From the NCBI GenBank assembly GCA_036872755.1, contig JAVHNS010000015.1, positions 496,001 through 560,000 of the forward strand: 64,000 bases of DNA, in the 5' to 3' direction. A program made the position numbers and the translations under genes. Each line of letters opens with the position of its first letter. The first letter of the stretch is position 1. The notes below the pieces were generated by a model, which was not told where the DNA came from, searched no databases, and worked only from the letters and a program-made list of their open reading frames with translations. Origin of the DNA: Orbilia blumenaviensis (Eukaryota; Ascomycota; Orbiliomycetes; Orbiliales; Orbiliaceae). Below are positions 1 through 12,727 of the stretch, piece by piece.

Positions 1-54
1 CACAAGCGCATGCTTCGATCCCGACGCCATGGCGCTGCTCTAGATCTAGGGCGT

Positions 55-979
55 CTACAAGACTTTCTCCGCGACGGTATCTAGAAGCGCCACCCAAGTT
101 AGTATTCAATCCTATAGAAGTCTCAAGAAAAAGAAACAAATATCAAGTGAAATCAAAGAAAGTAAAAACCAATAAAGAAGAGATATATGAAAACTGACCG
201 TTGACACCAGTATTGTCACCCTCCTCGAATACTTTGCTAACCTTTCCATTCTCAACCACAACTGCGTATCTCTTGTTCCTCAAGGTTCCAAAGATGGCCG
301 AAGACTTCTCGAAAGTCATGCCCATCTTCTTTGCGAAGTCGCCGTCGGCATCGGCCAAGAAGCGGATCTGATAGACTCGTCTTAGTAATAATGTCTTAAA
401 AGATTGAAACTGGGGTGGGTGACGTACGCCAGATTCCTTAGCCCCGGGAATGGATTCTTTCCATGCCTATTATGATGGGTTTTCTGTTTCAGTGTCTGCA
501 ATATTATATCCGATTGATAAATGGCATTGTTTGTCTGTTTGTTACCTTCATAACGAACGGGTCGTTGACACCAATCACATATGTCGGGGTGCTCTTGATA
601 TCCTTGTGAGCGATATATCCGGGCACATGTGACGCCGAACACGCCGGGCCTAATTTGCACAATCAAAGAAAAAAATTACAATTAATACCCATTCCAGCTC
701 CCATGCCATCCTCGTATCTTTTCTGTCTTCTTTAAGGAGTTTTGGTGAGACGTTTTGGTGGATGGGAAGGGACATACTAAATGCGCCTGGCACTCCAACA
801 ATGACAGCCTTCTTCAAACCAGCTAGTTCGGAGGCGATATCAACCACATTTCCTGGAGAATCCTCCTTCAGCTCGACGGAGGGGATTGCATCACCAACAG
901 CGATGAATCTTGCTGGTGTAGAATGGAATTGACGAATCCCACGGCTGGATTGGCGGAGAGTGGTACGAAGGAAGCTCAT
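55..979 (-). CDS. Peroxiredoxin of the PRX5/AHP1 type, probably mitochondrial (5 exons)
   Basis: Thiol peroxidase that reduces hydrogen peroxide and organic hydroperoxides. Exons on the minus strand are 979-778, 649-546, 466-428, 367-199 and 80-55; all joins keep frame and give 179 residues. The first junction rebuilds the peroxidatic-site motif VPGAFSPACS, with the catalytic Cys at about residue 71, followed by HVPGYI and the GVNDPFVMKAW block of this family. The first ~24 residues are rich in Arg and Ser with no acidic residue and include QFHSTPARF, which looks like a mitochondrial presequence. The last intron has a clear CTAAC branch site. I see no second Cys in the assembled protein, so no resolving Cys is evident. 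Family and function are firm; localisation is inferred. Confidence 0.92.
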
Positions 980-2970
980 TTTTTTTAGAGTGAGAGAGAT
1001 TTCTGAAGGTCAATTGGTGATTTTGGAGGAGTAATTGGCAGAGGAGGAGGAGGAGTTGAAGAGGAGATGATTGGATTTGTGAGGGGAAGCTTAGCTCAAG
1101 CTTAAGAATTGGCTGAAATGGTTGGATTGGAATGGAATGTTGGGGGCTTCTTGGACACTGCGGCAGGGGATTGGCGACGTCATTGCCGCATTTGTTGCCG
1201 CCCTGGACTATTCCCATTTTAGGATCACAACATCCTCAACACGTTCTTATGACTGGACCCACACTGTCGACATAAACCTGGAATTTTAAAGATTATAGAC
1301 GATCTGGAAAGCACTATACGATTCTAGCCTATTTCTCTATATACAAACATAACGATTGTACGATGACTTTCCAACTATGAGATAACCCGGGAGGCTCCCT
1401 TTGACACCAGTCATCTTTTAGGGTTGGACGCCTGCTTCTCGAATATTTCCTCTGCAAGTCCCAGGCCAACTTGGCCGGTGAGACAAACCCTGTCTATGGG
1501 CTAGAAGGTAAGACGCACACCTATTGGGCCCATGGGTATGTGTATCTCCAAATGCCGACATGCACATGGTCATGGATTATCGGTGTATTGGTGTCAACGT
1601 CCCGTCATAACGAAAGGCAACACAAAGTAATTATCTCTTGATGCGGTGCCGGATTGTATTGAAGTTGCTTTTGAGTATCATGGTCGATGGATCCGGGCCC
1701 GGCCTCTAGGAACCGGAGATCCGTTTTACCATGTCAGTCGTGTCGGGATCCAGTCCCCTTACAGCTCGACATGCTTGTATAGTGCCATCTCTTTTGAAGA
1801 ATTCCCCCTAACCCAGGTATCAGCCTATTTCATACCAAAGCGATACCTCGAGGTCGACGCACTTCTCTATATATATATAGATGAGAAAGCAGGCTTTACA
1901 TTCTGGCTTGGAATAAAATTAAGGGTATCATATCGGGGGGTTGTGTGTCGCTCAAATTGATCGGTCGGAGCTGCCGGCTTATCTGTGGGAGATGCTAATC
2001 GAGTAATCTGTCGTTAAGCTAGATATATCGATAACCTCAAGTATATATTATAGAATTAGTGAGTATGAGCCAGCAGGCAAAAAGCTATATGAACACTCTC
2101 TTGAATCCAACATGTTAGCCCTGTTCTTTGCCATCATTCCCCGGATTTTTGCCCATATTCCCTCTTCTCTAGACTTTACAAACATAATGAAGCGGAATTC
2201 TTTTCTAGAGATGCCTATGCCTCCGTACTAAGAGGATACATCCTCTCTTACCAAAGTTCTTTCTAGGTGGCAGCCTGTTTCCGATCCTAAACAAGCGTAA
2301 ACCCGCGAACTGTAGCGGAAAGAGGTGTGGGATTTCTCATCCCTTCCGTGTCGTGAAGAAGATTGTATGAAATGGCATCTGGAGTCGAGGTGATGGCCCT
2401 TGTTCTCATATATTGCTCCTAGATAGCTGTCAAAGGAACTTATATGTAAAGAACGATATCATGTTTACCCTCATAAGGGGGATCTCGTATAGTGTTTCGT
2501 TGGTCTCTAGCAAACGTTCATATATGTCATTAATGTATTAAGTTCGCAAGAACTCGGGCACGTCATCGTGGGCTTGCCAGTTACATGCGCCCCTTCCGAA
2601 GGCCAGGTGATAAAAGGTCTCTCGACTTTAAACCATCAGGCAGCCGCCCCCTGATGATATCATGATGTGGATGCATCACTGATTTTGGCAACTCTCATGA
2701 GCTCGCTCAAGTCTTTTGACCATATATGAAACCGAACCCTTATCCTGAGTGCCTGGGCGGATATGTTTAAATTAGAAAAATAAATATATATGATCGCAAG
2801 CCCCACCATCTCAATCCAAGATTAAAAATATGCGATGTTCATATCGCACCGGTGTTACGACTGTGTATATATGTATTTATATTGGACTTAAGTAAAGACT
2901 TCGTCCATAAGAAGCTTTGGGCATCGAAAGCAGATTTGAGGCGGGTCTGGGTCTTAATTAGCCACGCCTC
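980..2970. other. Gene-free spacer
   Basis: Upstream region of the peroxiredoxin gene followed by AT-rich sequence. Open frames here are short and show no recognisable protein motif. I see no tRNA, tandem array or clear repeat. Confidence 0.6.
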
Positions 2971-4056
2971 TCACAGAAAATAGGGAATTCGAAGCAATCT
3001 TGTTTTTGGAAGCCCTCGGGCCCTCGTATTAATTAATACCTGGTCACAGGTTTTAAAAGTCTGAACCCGGCGGGAAAATATATCCTTTTCGAATATTCGC
3101 ATTCGCATTGGGAATTGGCTCATTGCTGCTTCTGACCCCCGCTGCGAGCTCTTTCGCATGTCCCATGGTATACCTTGCCAGAGGTGGAGTGCTATCGAAC
3201 CAGTCTACCTATTTTAAGTTAGTTAATTGAAATACGTATTTATGACCGTTCACTAGATCTGCTGGGAAAGGGCCTGCAAAGTCTATATTTCAATTCTTCA
3301 AAACGTCACCGGGACTTGGTTTGTAGCCTGGGACGCTCAATTTATCCTTCTTTGAAAAGGATGGTGGCCAAAATGTGTCAAAACGATCTATAATACGAAG
3401 CCGCGCGAAATATATGTTACGGCTTCGCAAGGTATATATACTACAGCTTAAGCGAGGCATAAGTGTGTTAATTTTTCATAGTTATGCTCAACTATCAGCC
3501 TGTTACTAACCAACCATTAACCAAGCAGCCAGTGTACTAATCTATAATTATTTCATATACTTTGGCTATTTAATGCGCATATATTATTAGCTATAATTAT
3601 ATTTGTTAATAAAAGAAGTAGCCTGCAGCTGAACCTTTCGCTGTTTAGCTGTCTGGCTTTTCTCTAGCTTCTGACTAGGCAGGTGGGCAGACTGGTGGCA
3701 GGCTAGTGGCGGGCTGATAGTTGAGCATAACTATGAAAAATTAGCACACTTATGCCTCGCTTAAGCTGTAATGTATATATTTTGCACCGTCTGCATTATA
3801 TATCGTTTTGACACATTTTGGCCGTCATAGCAGAGCGCTGGCACACCTTACATAGTTTGAACTACCTTTTGATAGCCGTAACCAGAGCTGGGAACCAAAA
3901 TGATCTATTCATCAACTTATAGCATGTATTGGCGGCGCGACGGGAAACTCCGTCATGGAACTCTTTAATTCGATCAAAGAGTTCCTTCCCGTTTTCAAGG
4001 ACTTGAGGCTTTTGTCCCTTATATATATGTGATCCATAGCATATCATCCTTGCCAT
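2971..4056 (-). mobile_element. Relic of a retroelement pol gene (integrase zinc-binding and core motifs), interrupted
   Basis: Read on the minus strand, 4056-3862 encodes a segment with EFHDG...NTCYKLMNRSFWFPAL, which resembles the HH half of the integrase H2C2 zinc-binding domain of LTR-retrotransposons. After an in-frame TAG just downstream come CKVC and QRS, the matching CC half. Beyond the inverted-repeat element at 3361-3828, the minus strand at about 3284-3234 reads DFAGPFPADLVNGHKYV, typical of the start of the integrase catalytic core. Stops and frame changes are frequent, so it is dead. Assignment rests on motifs only. Further pol remnants may extend toward 4700, where frames are open but I cannot place domains. 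Confidence 0.6.
3361..3828. mobile_element. Inverted-repeat (fold-back/MITE-like) element of about 470 bp
   Basis: Two arms face each other. 3443-3500 matches the reverse complement of 3712-3769 over 58 bp with a single T/C mismatch. The outer ends, GGCCAAAATGTGTCAAAACGAT at 3366-3387 and its complement at 3802-3823, also match nearly perfectly. The left arm carries about 25 extra bases with a small hairpin of its own. Further into the element the arms diverge mostly by C/T and A/G changes. No open frame for a transposase is present, so it would be non-autonomous. It sits inside the pol relic. No target-site duplication is obvious, so exact limits are uncertain. Confidence 0.75.
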
Positions 4057-6255
4057 TAATTAAACCGTCTGTCATTTTCTTTCTTGGTTGATCTTGGCTG
4101 GAAAGACGAGTATAGTCTTCCGCTGACCTGTTAACTTTGGTATATATATATAACCCCGCTTCAAGAGCTCCACCAGTATGCGGATCTAAATGGTGTTATC
4201 TTCGGCGGCATATAAACGCCAACCGCTCGGTGCCTTAGTCGCCGGATATTGGGTCTTATTTGATGAACAAACCCATAATGAGGAACATATTCCGTGGCGG
4301 TACATTAGCTGAATAAACACCATCCCTTTAAATATATAATCAGGGCCCGGGCCTAGGCGGCACTAGGCATTAGGACAAACTGTGCTGTTGGATTGACCTG
4401 CACCACCTGGCTTGGATGCTGTCCCAAGTAATATCTTGAAAAAATTGGAAGGGTTTTTGTTTAGCCCTCATCCCTAGAAGGTACTTGGCTGAATTTGTGC
4501 TGCTCAACGATCGAGACGAGAACATCGGGTGCCTCGAAACTTCGAGGTTTTGGACGTCTTTGATCTTCTTCTAAGATGGGGATCAGATCCATCAGATTTC
4601 CTGCTTGATGGGAAAAATGAACGACTGGCCAACAAACCCGTCTCATTATTTTATCATGAGAATAAACTAGTGGAAATCCAGGCCGCACCATCGCCTGTGT
4701 GCGGTTAGAGGGGGCCTGGTTACATAGTTATCGAACCACTTTGGAAGTTTAGCACTAGGTCCAAGGCGTCGCGTTGGGAATATTTCCCACCAGCTGAGTT
4801 TGTATCGAACCGTGATGGTTGGCTGATGCGAGCGAAGCATAGACATATAACATCTTCTGTCACGTGTATATATGTAGATACTAGTATATATGATGACCAT
4901 TTAACGTCGGTGAGTTTTGCTTTTTTGTGATATTTGAGAATCAGACAGCTGAAAATATCTTTCGTATATGTCCTGAAGAAGCCGGCGTACTGTAAGGTCA
5001 TGTTATTCGAGATACTAAAGGTAGATGTATTTTTTTGTACTCACATTTCGATGGCTCTCGCCAGTGTAGGTCTTTAATTGAGATGCAGAGAATATGCACT
5101 CTTCTCTGGCCGTCATCAAGCAATATTCTTTCGATAATGTGTCTTTGGTATATAATGTTAAGCCAAAAGCCTGCCTGAACCGATCTCCACTATATGCCTG
5201 ACATATAATGCGTTATGTATGATATCCAGTATCCTAGGGGTGGGAGGTGATGTTGAAATGATGAGAGAAAGGATGTGTTTCGGTGAGTAAATATATTGTG
5301 TGATCTTGATGGAAAAAAAAAAGAACCTTGTAGATAGAGGGCGGGGTTGAAGAGTTTGAGAGAAAGAGAGAGAACCTTGGGGATGATACGAGGAAAGACA
5401 AACGTGATCTTCGCGAGTGCGTCCCAGGGCTTAGGGTACTTTGGTGAAGTTGGCTCGCCGCCCTGCGTATAGTCGTTAGGCGCCTCTTAGATCCTGCTGT
5501 ATCACGGTTTTTCTTTTGATTTGGAGAGTTTTTAGGTCCAGAAAGTTGTTTTATTTTTCTGGGCTTAGCTGAAATCTATATTTTGGGGCTCATAGGACCC
5601 AAATATATTATGCCAGGAGTATATTGAGGGGTTAGATACTTAAGTGCCTTATGATCAAAGACTGTATTCACACTCCTTGGTCCTTGAAGATGGGTAGTAG
5701 TTCCTAATCCTGGCAAAATTTCACGACTTCTGGAGTGAGATATGAATAAGGTATACATGGTGCGTGAGGCCTGGATCTCACATGCTACCCCTCGGGGTCA
5801 AAAATATAATAACCGGCTTATAACGTTTATGGTTTAGTTCCGGTGTGAAATTGGCTACAATTTTGAAAAGCATTATATAATTGGCCAATATTGCAACGTA
5901 GATTTGATATTTTGAATCCCCAAAAAGGGGTGCTAAATCGCTAATGTTCAAAGGTTCGTATATGAACTGAAATGCCAGCGCTATAGCTGGTGCGAGATGC
6001 TAAAAAAAACAAAAATTTACAGGGTATATATATTTACGATCCATCCTCCGTGAAAAGACTCTTTTCCACAAACCTATTAGCTACTAGCCAGCCAATGAAA
6101 TACCACTTTATGTAGTAGTAAAATACCATTCCGTTCATAATACCATGGCCATCCGGCATCCTATCAGCCATGGTTTTAGCAACACGTAAAATCCAACAAA
6201 CAGCACAGCCAGCCTCCCCATTCCAATATCTGTTTTCCGTCAGTCAACCCCTCTC
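4057..6255. other. Gene-free, AT-rich spacer
   Basis: Short open frames only. A minus-strand stretch near 5600 encodes TPQYTPGI, echoed as TPQYTLGI near 47.6 kb, suggesting a dispersed repeat remnant. An A-rich run lies at about 5311-5322. No gene can be supported. Confidence 0.55.
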
Positions 6256-7950
6256 TCAAATATGCAGAATACCAATGTTTCCGAGGATAAATTGATATGT
6301 ATCATCTCTGAAGTTGTCATCGATCTGTGTCTGGTACCACGCGTACATGCTGAGCAACTTCTTCTTAACGCTCCAGCGAGGCCAATTGACGACCAGAGTA
6401 CCAGTGTTTGGATTGAGGTTGTAAATGAAGTTGAGATAATATGAGCGGAAGGAAACTGAAGCGTAGTTTGGAAGCACACCAAAGAAGACCTGTAGAAGAT
6501 CACTGCCGTGGAATGTGCCCAAGACAGGAGTTCCATAGTTGTAAGAAGAGAGATATGACCAAGATGGTACATCCGGATGGACGAGGTTGGCGATATCGAG
6601 GAATGCTCTGCGGGTAATTGTAAAAGTAAGATCACCAAGGATGGCGGCCAATCGCTTGTACTGAGGATACCAATTATTCAGGATACCGGTACGGAAAGGA
6701 GATCCGTCAGTAGTAACGTCGGGATAAGTGTTGACTAATGTCTGGAGTTGCGCCGTGGTTGCGCCGTGGAAGAAGTAGGTCTTCAAATAGTCGACAACTT
6801 GAGCGGTGGTTCTGATTGTGGATTGGAAGAGAGCAAAGATAGTGCCCTCGTCTTCTTGATCACCGATGATAAATGGGACCTTTGCGAATTTTCCGCCCAA
6901 AGCAAGCAGGTTTGGAGACTGTGTGAGGACAACGCCATCCGGGCGAGGTAAGTATGAGAGCGAAATAGATGAGTAGCTCAGAAGACTAGGAACCGAATTC
7001 GTGGCGTTAAGGAGTACGGAATACGGAGCAGCTCGAAGGCAGGCGAGTGTGTCCGAAGCCTTGGAGCACCCGGCAGCAGCGACAACAGTATCGTAGACCT
7101 TCTGGCCCTTTGGACAATCAACTGGGTCTGCGGGAACGAGACTGCCAGAATTCATGATAGCACCACGGAATAATGGCTTGCCCTTGTAGGTATGGTCGCC
7201 GTCGTACAAAGCCATCTGGTCGAAAACTGAGATTGCGCCTGCGGATTCACCCCAAATAGTAACTTTGCTTGGGTCCCCACCGAAAGCTGCGATGTTGTCC
7301 GCAACCCACTCCAAGCCTAATCTTTGATCGAGAAGGCCAAGATTCGATGCACCATCAGCTAGAACTTCTTTGCCAGGCAAGAAACCAAAACCTCCAACTC
7401 TATAGTTGACAGTGACCATGATCACTGGCTGCCCTCGTGCTACACCAGATGAAACCCATGGCGCACCATCGTACATTGTATTCCAACCAATCTGAAACCC
7501 ACCGCCGAAGATCCAAAAGAGGACTGGCAGCTTTGAGTTTGCAGTGGTGCCTGCGGGTCGGTGTATATTAAGGTAGAGACAATCTTCACCAGCATTGAGG
7601 ACTGTCTGAAAGAGAGGAGTGTTGAGTAGGAGGCCAAGTTCAGAAGTTGGAATAGCATCGTTTAAGGCGGTGCTAAAAGTGAACTGGGGACAAGCTTTTT
7701 GATTCTCTGTCGCATAAACCGTGCCCAATGGTTCAGTTAGCGGCTGAGGAGGCCTCAATCGCAGCGCACCTACTGGAGGTTTCGCGAAAGGGATTCCGGG
7801 GAATATTTCCACACTACCAGCTTTGCCAATGATTGTGGCTTTAGGGTAGCTGATTGTGACTGTGGGCGCGGCCGCACGTTCCTCGAGGACTGCGGCTGGC
7901 GCGGCGAGACTAAGTCCCAGGAGGCTAGAGAGAACAAGAAGGACCTTCAT
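6256..7950 (-). CDS. Secreted type-B carboxylesterase/lipase
   Basis: Serine hydrolase of the carboxylesterase type-B (alpha/beta hydrolase) family, expected to cleave carboxylic esters outside the cell; substrate unknown. A single 564-residue open frame without introns. A typical signal peptide ([20 protein letters not shown]) starts it. Family hallmarks in order: PGIPFAKPP near residue 51, EDCLYLN at 122-128, the oxyanion-hole FGGGF at 148-152, the nucleophile elbow GESAG with Ser at about 236, an acid region with DQEDEGT, and FHGSDL near the C-terminus supplying the catalytic His. Length is normal for the family. It is flanked by long spacers and has no apparent cluster partners. Lipase, feruloyl esterase or cholinesterase-like activity cannot be told apart. 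Confidence 0.9.
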   Translation of the reverse strand: MKVLLVLSSLLGLSLAAPAAVLEERAAAPTVTISYPKATIIGKAGSVEIFPGIPFAKPPVGALRLRPPQPLTEPLGTVYATENQKACPQFTFSTALNDAIPTSELGLLLNTPLFQTVLNAGEDCLYLNIHRPAGTTANSKLPVLFWIFGGGFQIGWNTMYDGAPWVSSGVARGQPVIMVTVNYRVGGFGFLPGKEVLADGASNLGLLDQRLGLEWVADNIAAFGGDPSKVTIWGESAGAISVFDQMALYDGDHTYKGKPLFRGAIMNSGSLVPADPVDCPKGQKVYDTVVAAAGCSKASDTLACLRAAPYSVLLNATNSVPSLLSYSSISLSYLPRPDGVVLTQSPNLLALGGKFAKVPFIIGDQEDEGTIFALFQSTIRTTAQVVDYLKTYFFHGATTAQLQTLVNTYPDVTTDGSPFRTGILNNWYPQYKRLAAILGDLTFTITRRAFLDIANLVHPDVPSWSYLSSYNYGTPVLGTFHGSDLLQVFFGVLPNYASVSFRSYYLNFIYNLNPNTGTLVVNWPRWSVKKKLLSMYAWYQTQIDDNFRDDTYQFILGNIGILHI

Positions 7951-10900
7951 CTTGGCGATCTATTCGATTGATCAATTGCACAAGCGATCTGGTATTTTCA
8001 AGCTACCAAATTGATTGACAAGCTCGTACTGCCTTGGTGATGCCGTAAAACAACATTTTTTCGACGACAATGGCCTCTTCTTAAATGCGCAACGCCTAGC
8101 CATAGCTTTCATCTTGGTAGATGGGAAATTAGTGAGTTCTGTGAACTTTGCAGATCTGAAGCTTCACATGGAAGGAAATGAACATTCTTTCGTCTTCATT
8201 TCTGGCCTCGGTTTAGCATTGCAGTGCTAATTCGACCAACCTCTCGAGCTCCGCAAAGTTGATCCAACCCCACAATTGTATAAACTGCGCTGTCTTTTGC
8301 GGGGAGCGTCTATAGAAACGTGGGCTGCAATTGCCATGCAATGCATGTAATGGGGCTGGCTGCTTGTCTTTGAGTCGAGTCTCGTGCAGCTTTTAGTACA
8401 GATTAGTGAGGTCCCGTCCGGGCCTTTTCCCTGATCTGGTTAGGCCATGACGCCCCCCGGTCCCCCAAACTTGGCATCGTGGGGAAAATCGGTCGCTTAC
8501 CAGACTACGCGAGTACTGTCAGGGGTCCTTGCACGATGAGTTTTGAGCCGTGGTACGTATTTCAGCACCAGGAAGGTCCCTAAGTTGGTAATTGCGTATA
8601 CCAGACGGTCGCTGGAGGGCAGGATTTGGAGGGTCGGGACCAACCGGTTCGTCGGTAAGCCGATACAGAAAACTAGTTTTCATTTCTAGTTAGCGCACTT
8701 CCATTGAAAAGAATCGAACCCACGCTTTCCCCGTGGGTTCGAAGGAATCTAGATTTTATCCGGCCCGGGATTCCTCCTACCCCGCCCTTGGTTTTGTTTC
8801 CCCACTGCGTTGAAACACTATTCCAAGCAGAATTGTTGAGAGCCTGTATTCGAAATTGGCCGACAGAATGAAATCACGTCTTTGGGATTGCTTGCAAAAG
8901 TCCGGTCGACGCTCCACACCGCCGCCAGAATACGGTAGCATGTGAATTCTGCAACTGCTATCACTCCAATCTTAACCGTCATCATCTGTACAGACGGACA
9001 TATCGTCAAATTCAAGTATACATGTGATGGGCAACGTGCATGGCTATGCGAGTTCAGGAAAAGTCCAGGCGATCGTCGTAGTATCTTCGTGCCGTCTTTG
9101 GTCACAAGCCATGCCGGGGAGTTAGGCCTCTACTAGGAAATACCTGTAATCAGCAGTAGAGTCAGGTCAACTTGCTTTGAAATACAACCCTTTGTCGAAC
9201 ACTTGGTTTCTGTTGTCACCCAAAGGCCGTTTAATTTTTTTTTAGAGAGGGTGGCCTCGACGCAGGAACATTAGAAAATACACTAAGGCTAGGCCATCGC
9301 ATTGACCAATCCGGAACGTCCACTTGACTTCGAACCGCTCGTCCGAGATGTGCCAATAGTGAATTTCAATCAATCTCGCGCATTTGTCTGTTGAACTTAG
9401 ATTCTTGTCTTTCATCTGCCAAGATATTCGCAACTCCACCTTAGTGTCGCAATTAATTCACGCTCGGTATATTCCGCTTCTTCTGGCCTAGCCTCTGGCT
9501 ATCAGATTAACTGCGCTCCTCATTCGTCTATTCTCAAAGCGGCAGAGATTTCGGTAATCTATTTCATTATTAATATAGGAAACCCTAGTTGCGGAAACTG
9601 TTGGTGCCGTGTGTCATGTCTTCGAATTCTAAGAAATTTAATTGTGAGGCGTGAAACTAAGCAAAGTAATTGCGCCCCAGCTACAGCCCAACTTAAGATT
9701 GACAATGATAACTATCACTTTTGTGAAATAAAGACTTTGATACAAGCTCACGCCAAAATTTGTAGTCCTTGGTAGTGTTATTCAAGTGCATGCGCACTTG
9801 AATTCATGAAGCTTTTTGTTTCACCATCGGTCTGTAGGTGCTATTGCTGTCTATTAACAAGCCAATGAATTACTGAAGCTCATTAATATACAATAATGCT
9901 TTGATTTAAGTGACAGGAATTCTGAAATCTATGAAACCAACTGGTGGACAGCTTCAATTTTCGTTTTAGTGAATATAGTTTTAGCTTGCGAGACCAGTCT
10001 TAGCATAGCAACAAAGCCTAAGCCTATCTGGGTCGGATTCAAGATGAAAGGTTAGGTATGCACGTGTGAGGCTACAGATAGGCGTTTATGTATATTGAGC
10101 TCGAGGTAGGGGCGGATCTTCGTCTATAGCTACCCGGCGATAACTTCCAAATTCTAATATGCACGCAGTTGCAGCCTTCAGGTGGCCTCACATGAAAAAC
10201 TTTGGACGATCAGGGCCAAGTATGCAAGGGCCGGAAGACCCATTCACCTACGCAGTACAACCTATAATATGGCCGTTAAAGTGCTGCAGGATGATCGCAC
10301 GGACGCCATACCACCTTTTGCGCAAACGTATGGGATTGACCCCGCTATCAAATTAATTCTCGGATTATCTGTATGCGTCTACCAAGCACTTCTGGCGATC
10401 GGCGAGCTTCCGAATATTAATACCAAGCTCAACAAAAAAGCCAAGGAGGCTTCGACTAATCGTGATTGCTGATTCTTCCGATTATAGACCGAACTGGTAG
10501 TTTTACTCAGGCAGTTTGTCGCCTTTTACAAGTGCAGCGTGCATTGAAGACGTATATGACAGCCTAGGTCTAGACAGAATAAATGCCAAACTTTTTCATG
10601 TGCTCGCCTGTATGTACTGAGGGACTTTGCACTTCAGTGAAATATTATTTTGTTGAGACATTTTCGTAGCCAATATATAATATTCGAATACAGCCAACCC
10701 GTAATGATACTCAGCCTCCTCCATACGGGGAACCGGAAGTCGACTGCCTGATTAAGACACGTGAAGTAAATGGAGGACTATTGCAGGTACTGGAAGGCGT
10801 TTGAGGTTTTAGAAATATCTGGGTATCAGCGAATATTTTCACCGACTTACGGCTTACCCCTAGGATACACGCATCTGCTAATTTTCTAATTGTAGATGTG

Positions 10901-12727
10901 TACGAGTCATAAATTTGTTCATGCAATGTGATACTCGAGTACTCATAATTTAGGGGCCGCCAGACTATAGGTGCCATCCCGCGGCCAAAATTTGGGATAT
11001 ATACCGCAAGCCTGTGTACCCAGGAATATGCCGAACCCTTAAATTTTACAGAACCAGACGAGACACACTATCTAGGATGAACTGACGTTGGAGTTTGGTG
11101 GGTTTCTAATTCATGGCCTCAACCTTGTTGAAATCTGGGCTGTGAGGAATTATGACGTTTAGTAATTATGATTTACGCTCCATCTACTGGTCGAATGTTG
11201 ATATCCTTAAGCTATGCTTGTAGGTTTTATCTACGTATATATACGCATGTTTTTCCATTTGAACAGACTTAATGATGAACAGCAGACTAAATTGCATTCT
11301 CAAGGGAGAACGACTGTGAATATATGATCGCCATATTACTTTCTACTTCGAAGAGGTAGTTCGCCGTGTTGAGTCGGACTGGTAAGGCCTATAACCTATG
11401 ACTCCCGAGACTAGGTAACCTCGGCTCTAGCGATTTAAGTAACGATTCGCTCAAATAGTCACTGAAGGGTGGATAGGCCTGCTCTTTATGTATACATGCA
11501 GCTCCAAATTCTATCTGGACTTATTATATTTTTAGGCTTCGGGTTAAAATTTGATTATTCTTGTCGGGCTAAAGAGAATAAAGGTATTACACCCATAAGC
11601 CTACGTAGCCTCAGTCCCGTAATTACCGAGACTATTTAATAACGATGAGCGCATTCTTTAATGATGTTCATCGATTGAGTATGGGTTTTGTTTTGGTGTC
11701 AACTAAGTATCACAATAGGCAAACGGTTTAGCTCTTCAAACATAATTAAAGTGGAACGTATACTTAAGTAAGTACGTATCACTTAGCTACCCTGATGCTC
11801 TAATATAGCCTTCTATAGCGTCGAGTGTCTCGATGTATTTGTGGGCACGACATCCTCCTAGGTTTGTTGACTTAGGTTGGAAATTTAGGTATGAGAAACG
11901 CTCGAGAAGATATATTACTGTTTGACTAGGCTTCCATATACGTATACCTACCTAGGTAGGTATATACCAATTAGTGTTCAAGTATACACCCTGGTCTAAA
12001 ATATAACGATTGAAGGTTAATATTATAATTTCCAGTTAATTCTATTGGGTATATATGTAGTTTGAAGTGGATACCATGATCTGGAAGTGGGGGAGACATG
12101 GATAATTCATTGCATTTATTCACCTAGCACACGCCATCCCGAATCCCGACCGGCCCTTCCGCGATCCAACATATGCATAGCCAAATATTGTAGTGCAATG
12201 TTTGTTTAAACTTCGCGTTATAAAGGGACCTCGAGCCTGGGCGAGTGCGGTGTAGTACCTCCGAACAGTTATTTCAATTGGGTCTTGGAGTGGGCGCCCG
12301 ACGCCCGATGGATCCCTATCACCACCTCGGTTGTTGAAATATCATTTTTCGGGCTCCCGATTGTCGGCTGTCTTGATTAAGCTTAACGTCACTGGTTTCA
12401 ACTTGCAGAGCTCCTTCAATCGAAGTTAATTGCGGGTGCTCGCCGGTGCACGTTGTATACATTGTGCGCTAGTAACGTTAGCTGATTAGGTGACATGCAA
12501 CGCAAACTCGTGCTAGGGATTGTTGGGTTTCGTTATCTACCTGTACCAGTCACCAAGCCTGAGCCATGGAATGTATTTCTAAGCAAGGCATTCCGTATTA
12601 AATTTCTGGTTTTCGAGGCCGGCTAGTTTGTGACAGTAAATCTTAACACTACATTGAAATATCTAAATTCAGTCTTTCGAGGGCGCTGTGGCAATTCGAA
12701 TCGAAACCGACGCATTTCGCCGTATCC
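7951..12727. other. Long gene-free, AT-rich region
   Basis: About 4.8 kb with only short open frames on either strand and no recognisable domains. A plus frame at 10182-10472 (96 codons, ATG start) is the most protein-like but has no motif I know. An 11-bp perfect hairpin lies at 8714-8742. CCTACCTAGGTAGG near 11950 is a short palindrome. The high density of TA and scarcity of long frames suggest decayed transposon sequence. Confidence 0.55.

Noticed and set aside
8690..8770. Possible tRNA gene around a GGTTCGA-containing hairpin
   Set aside because: The T-arm stem does not pair properly, and no acceptor, D-arm or anticodon arm can be folded on either strand.
10159..10472. Overlapping plus frames of 65 and 96 codons
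   Set aside because: The 96-codon frame looks mildly protein-like but has no motif or splice context to support a gene.
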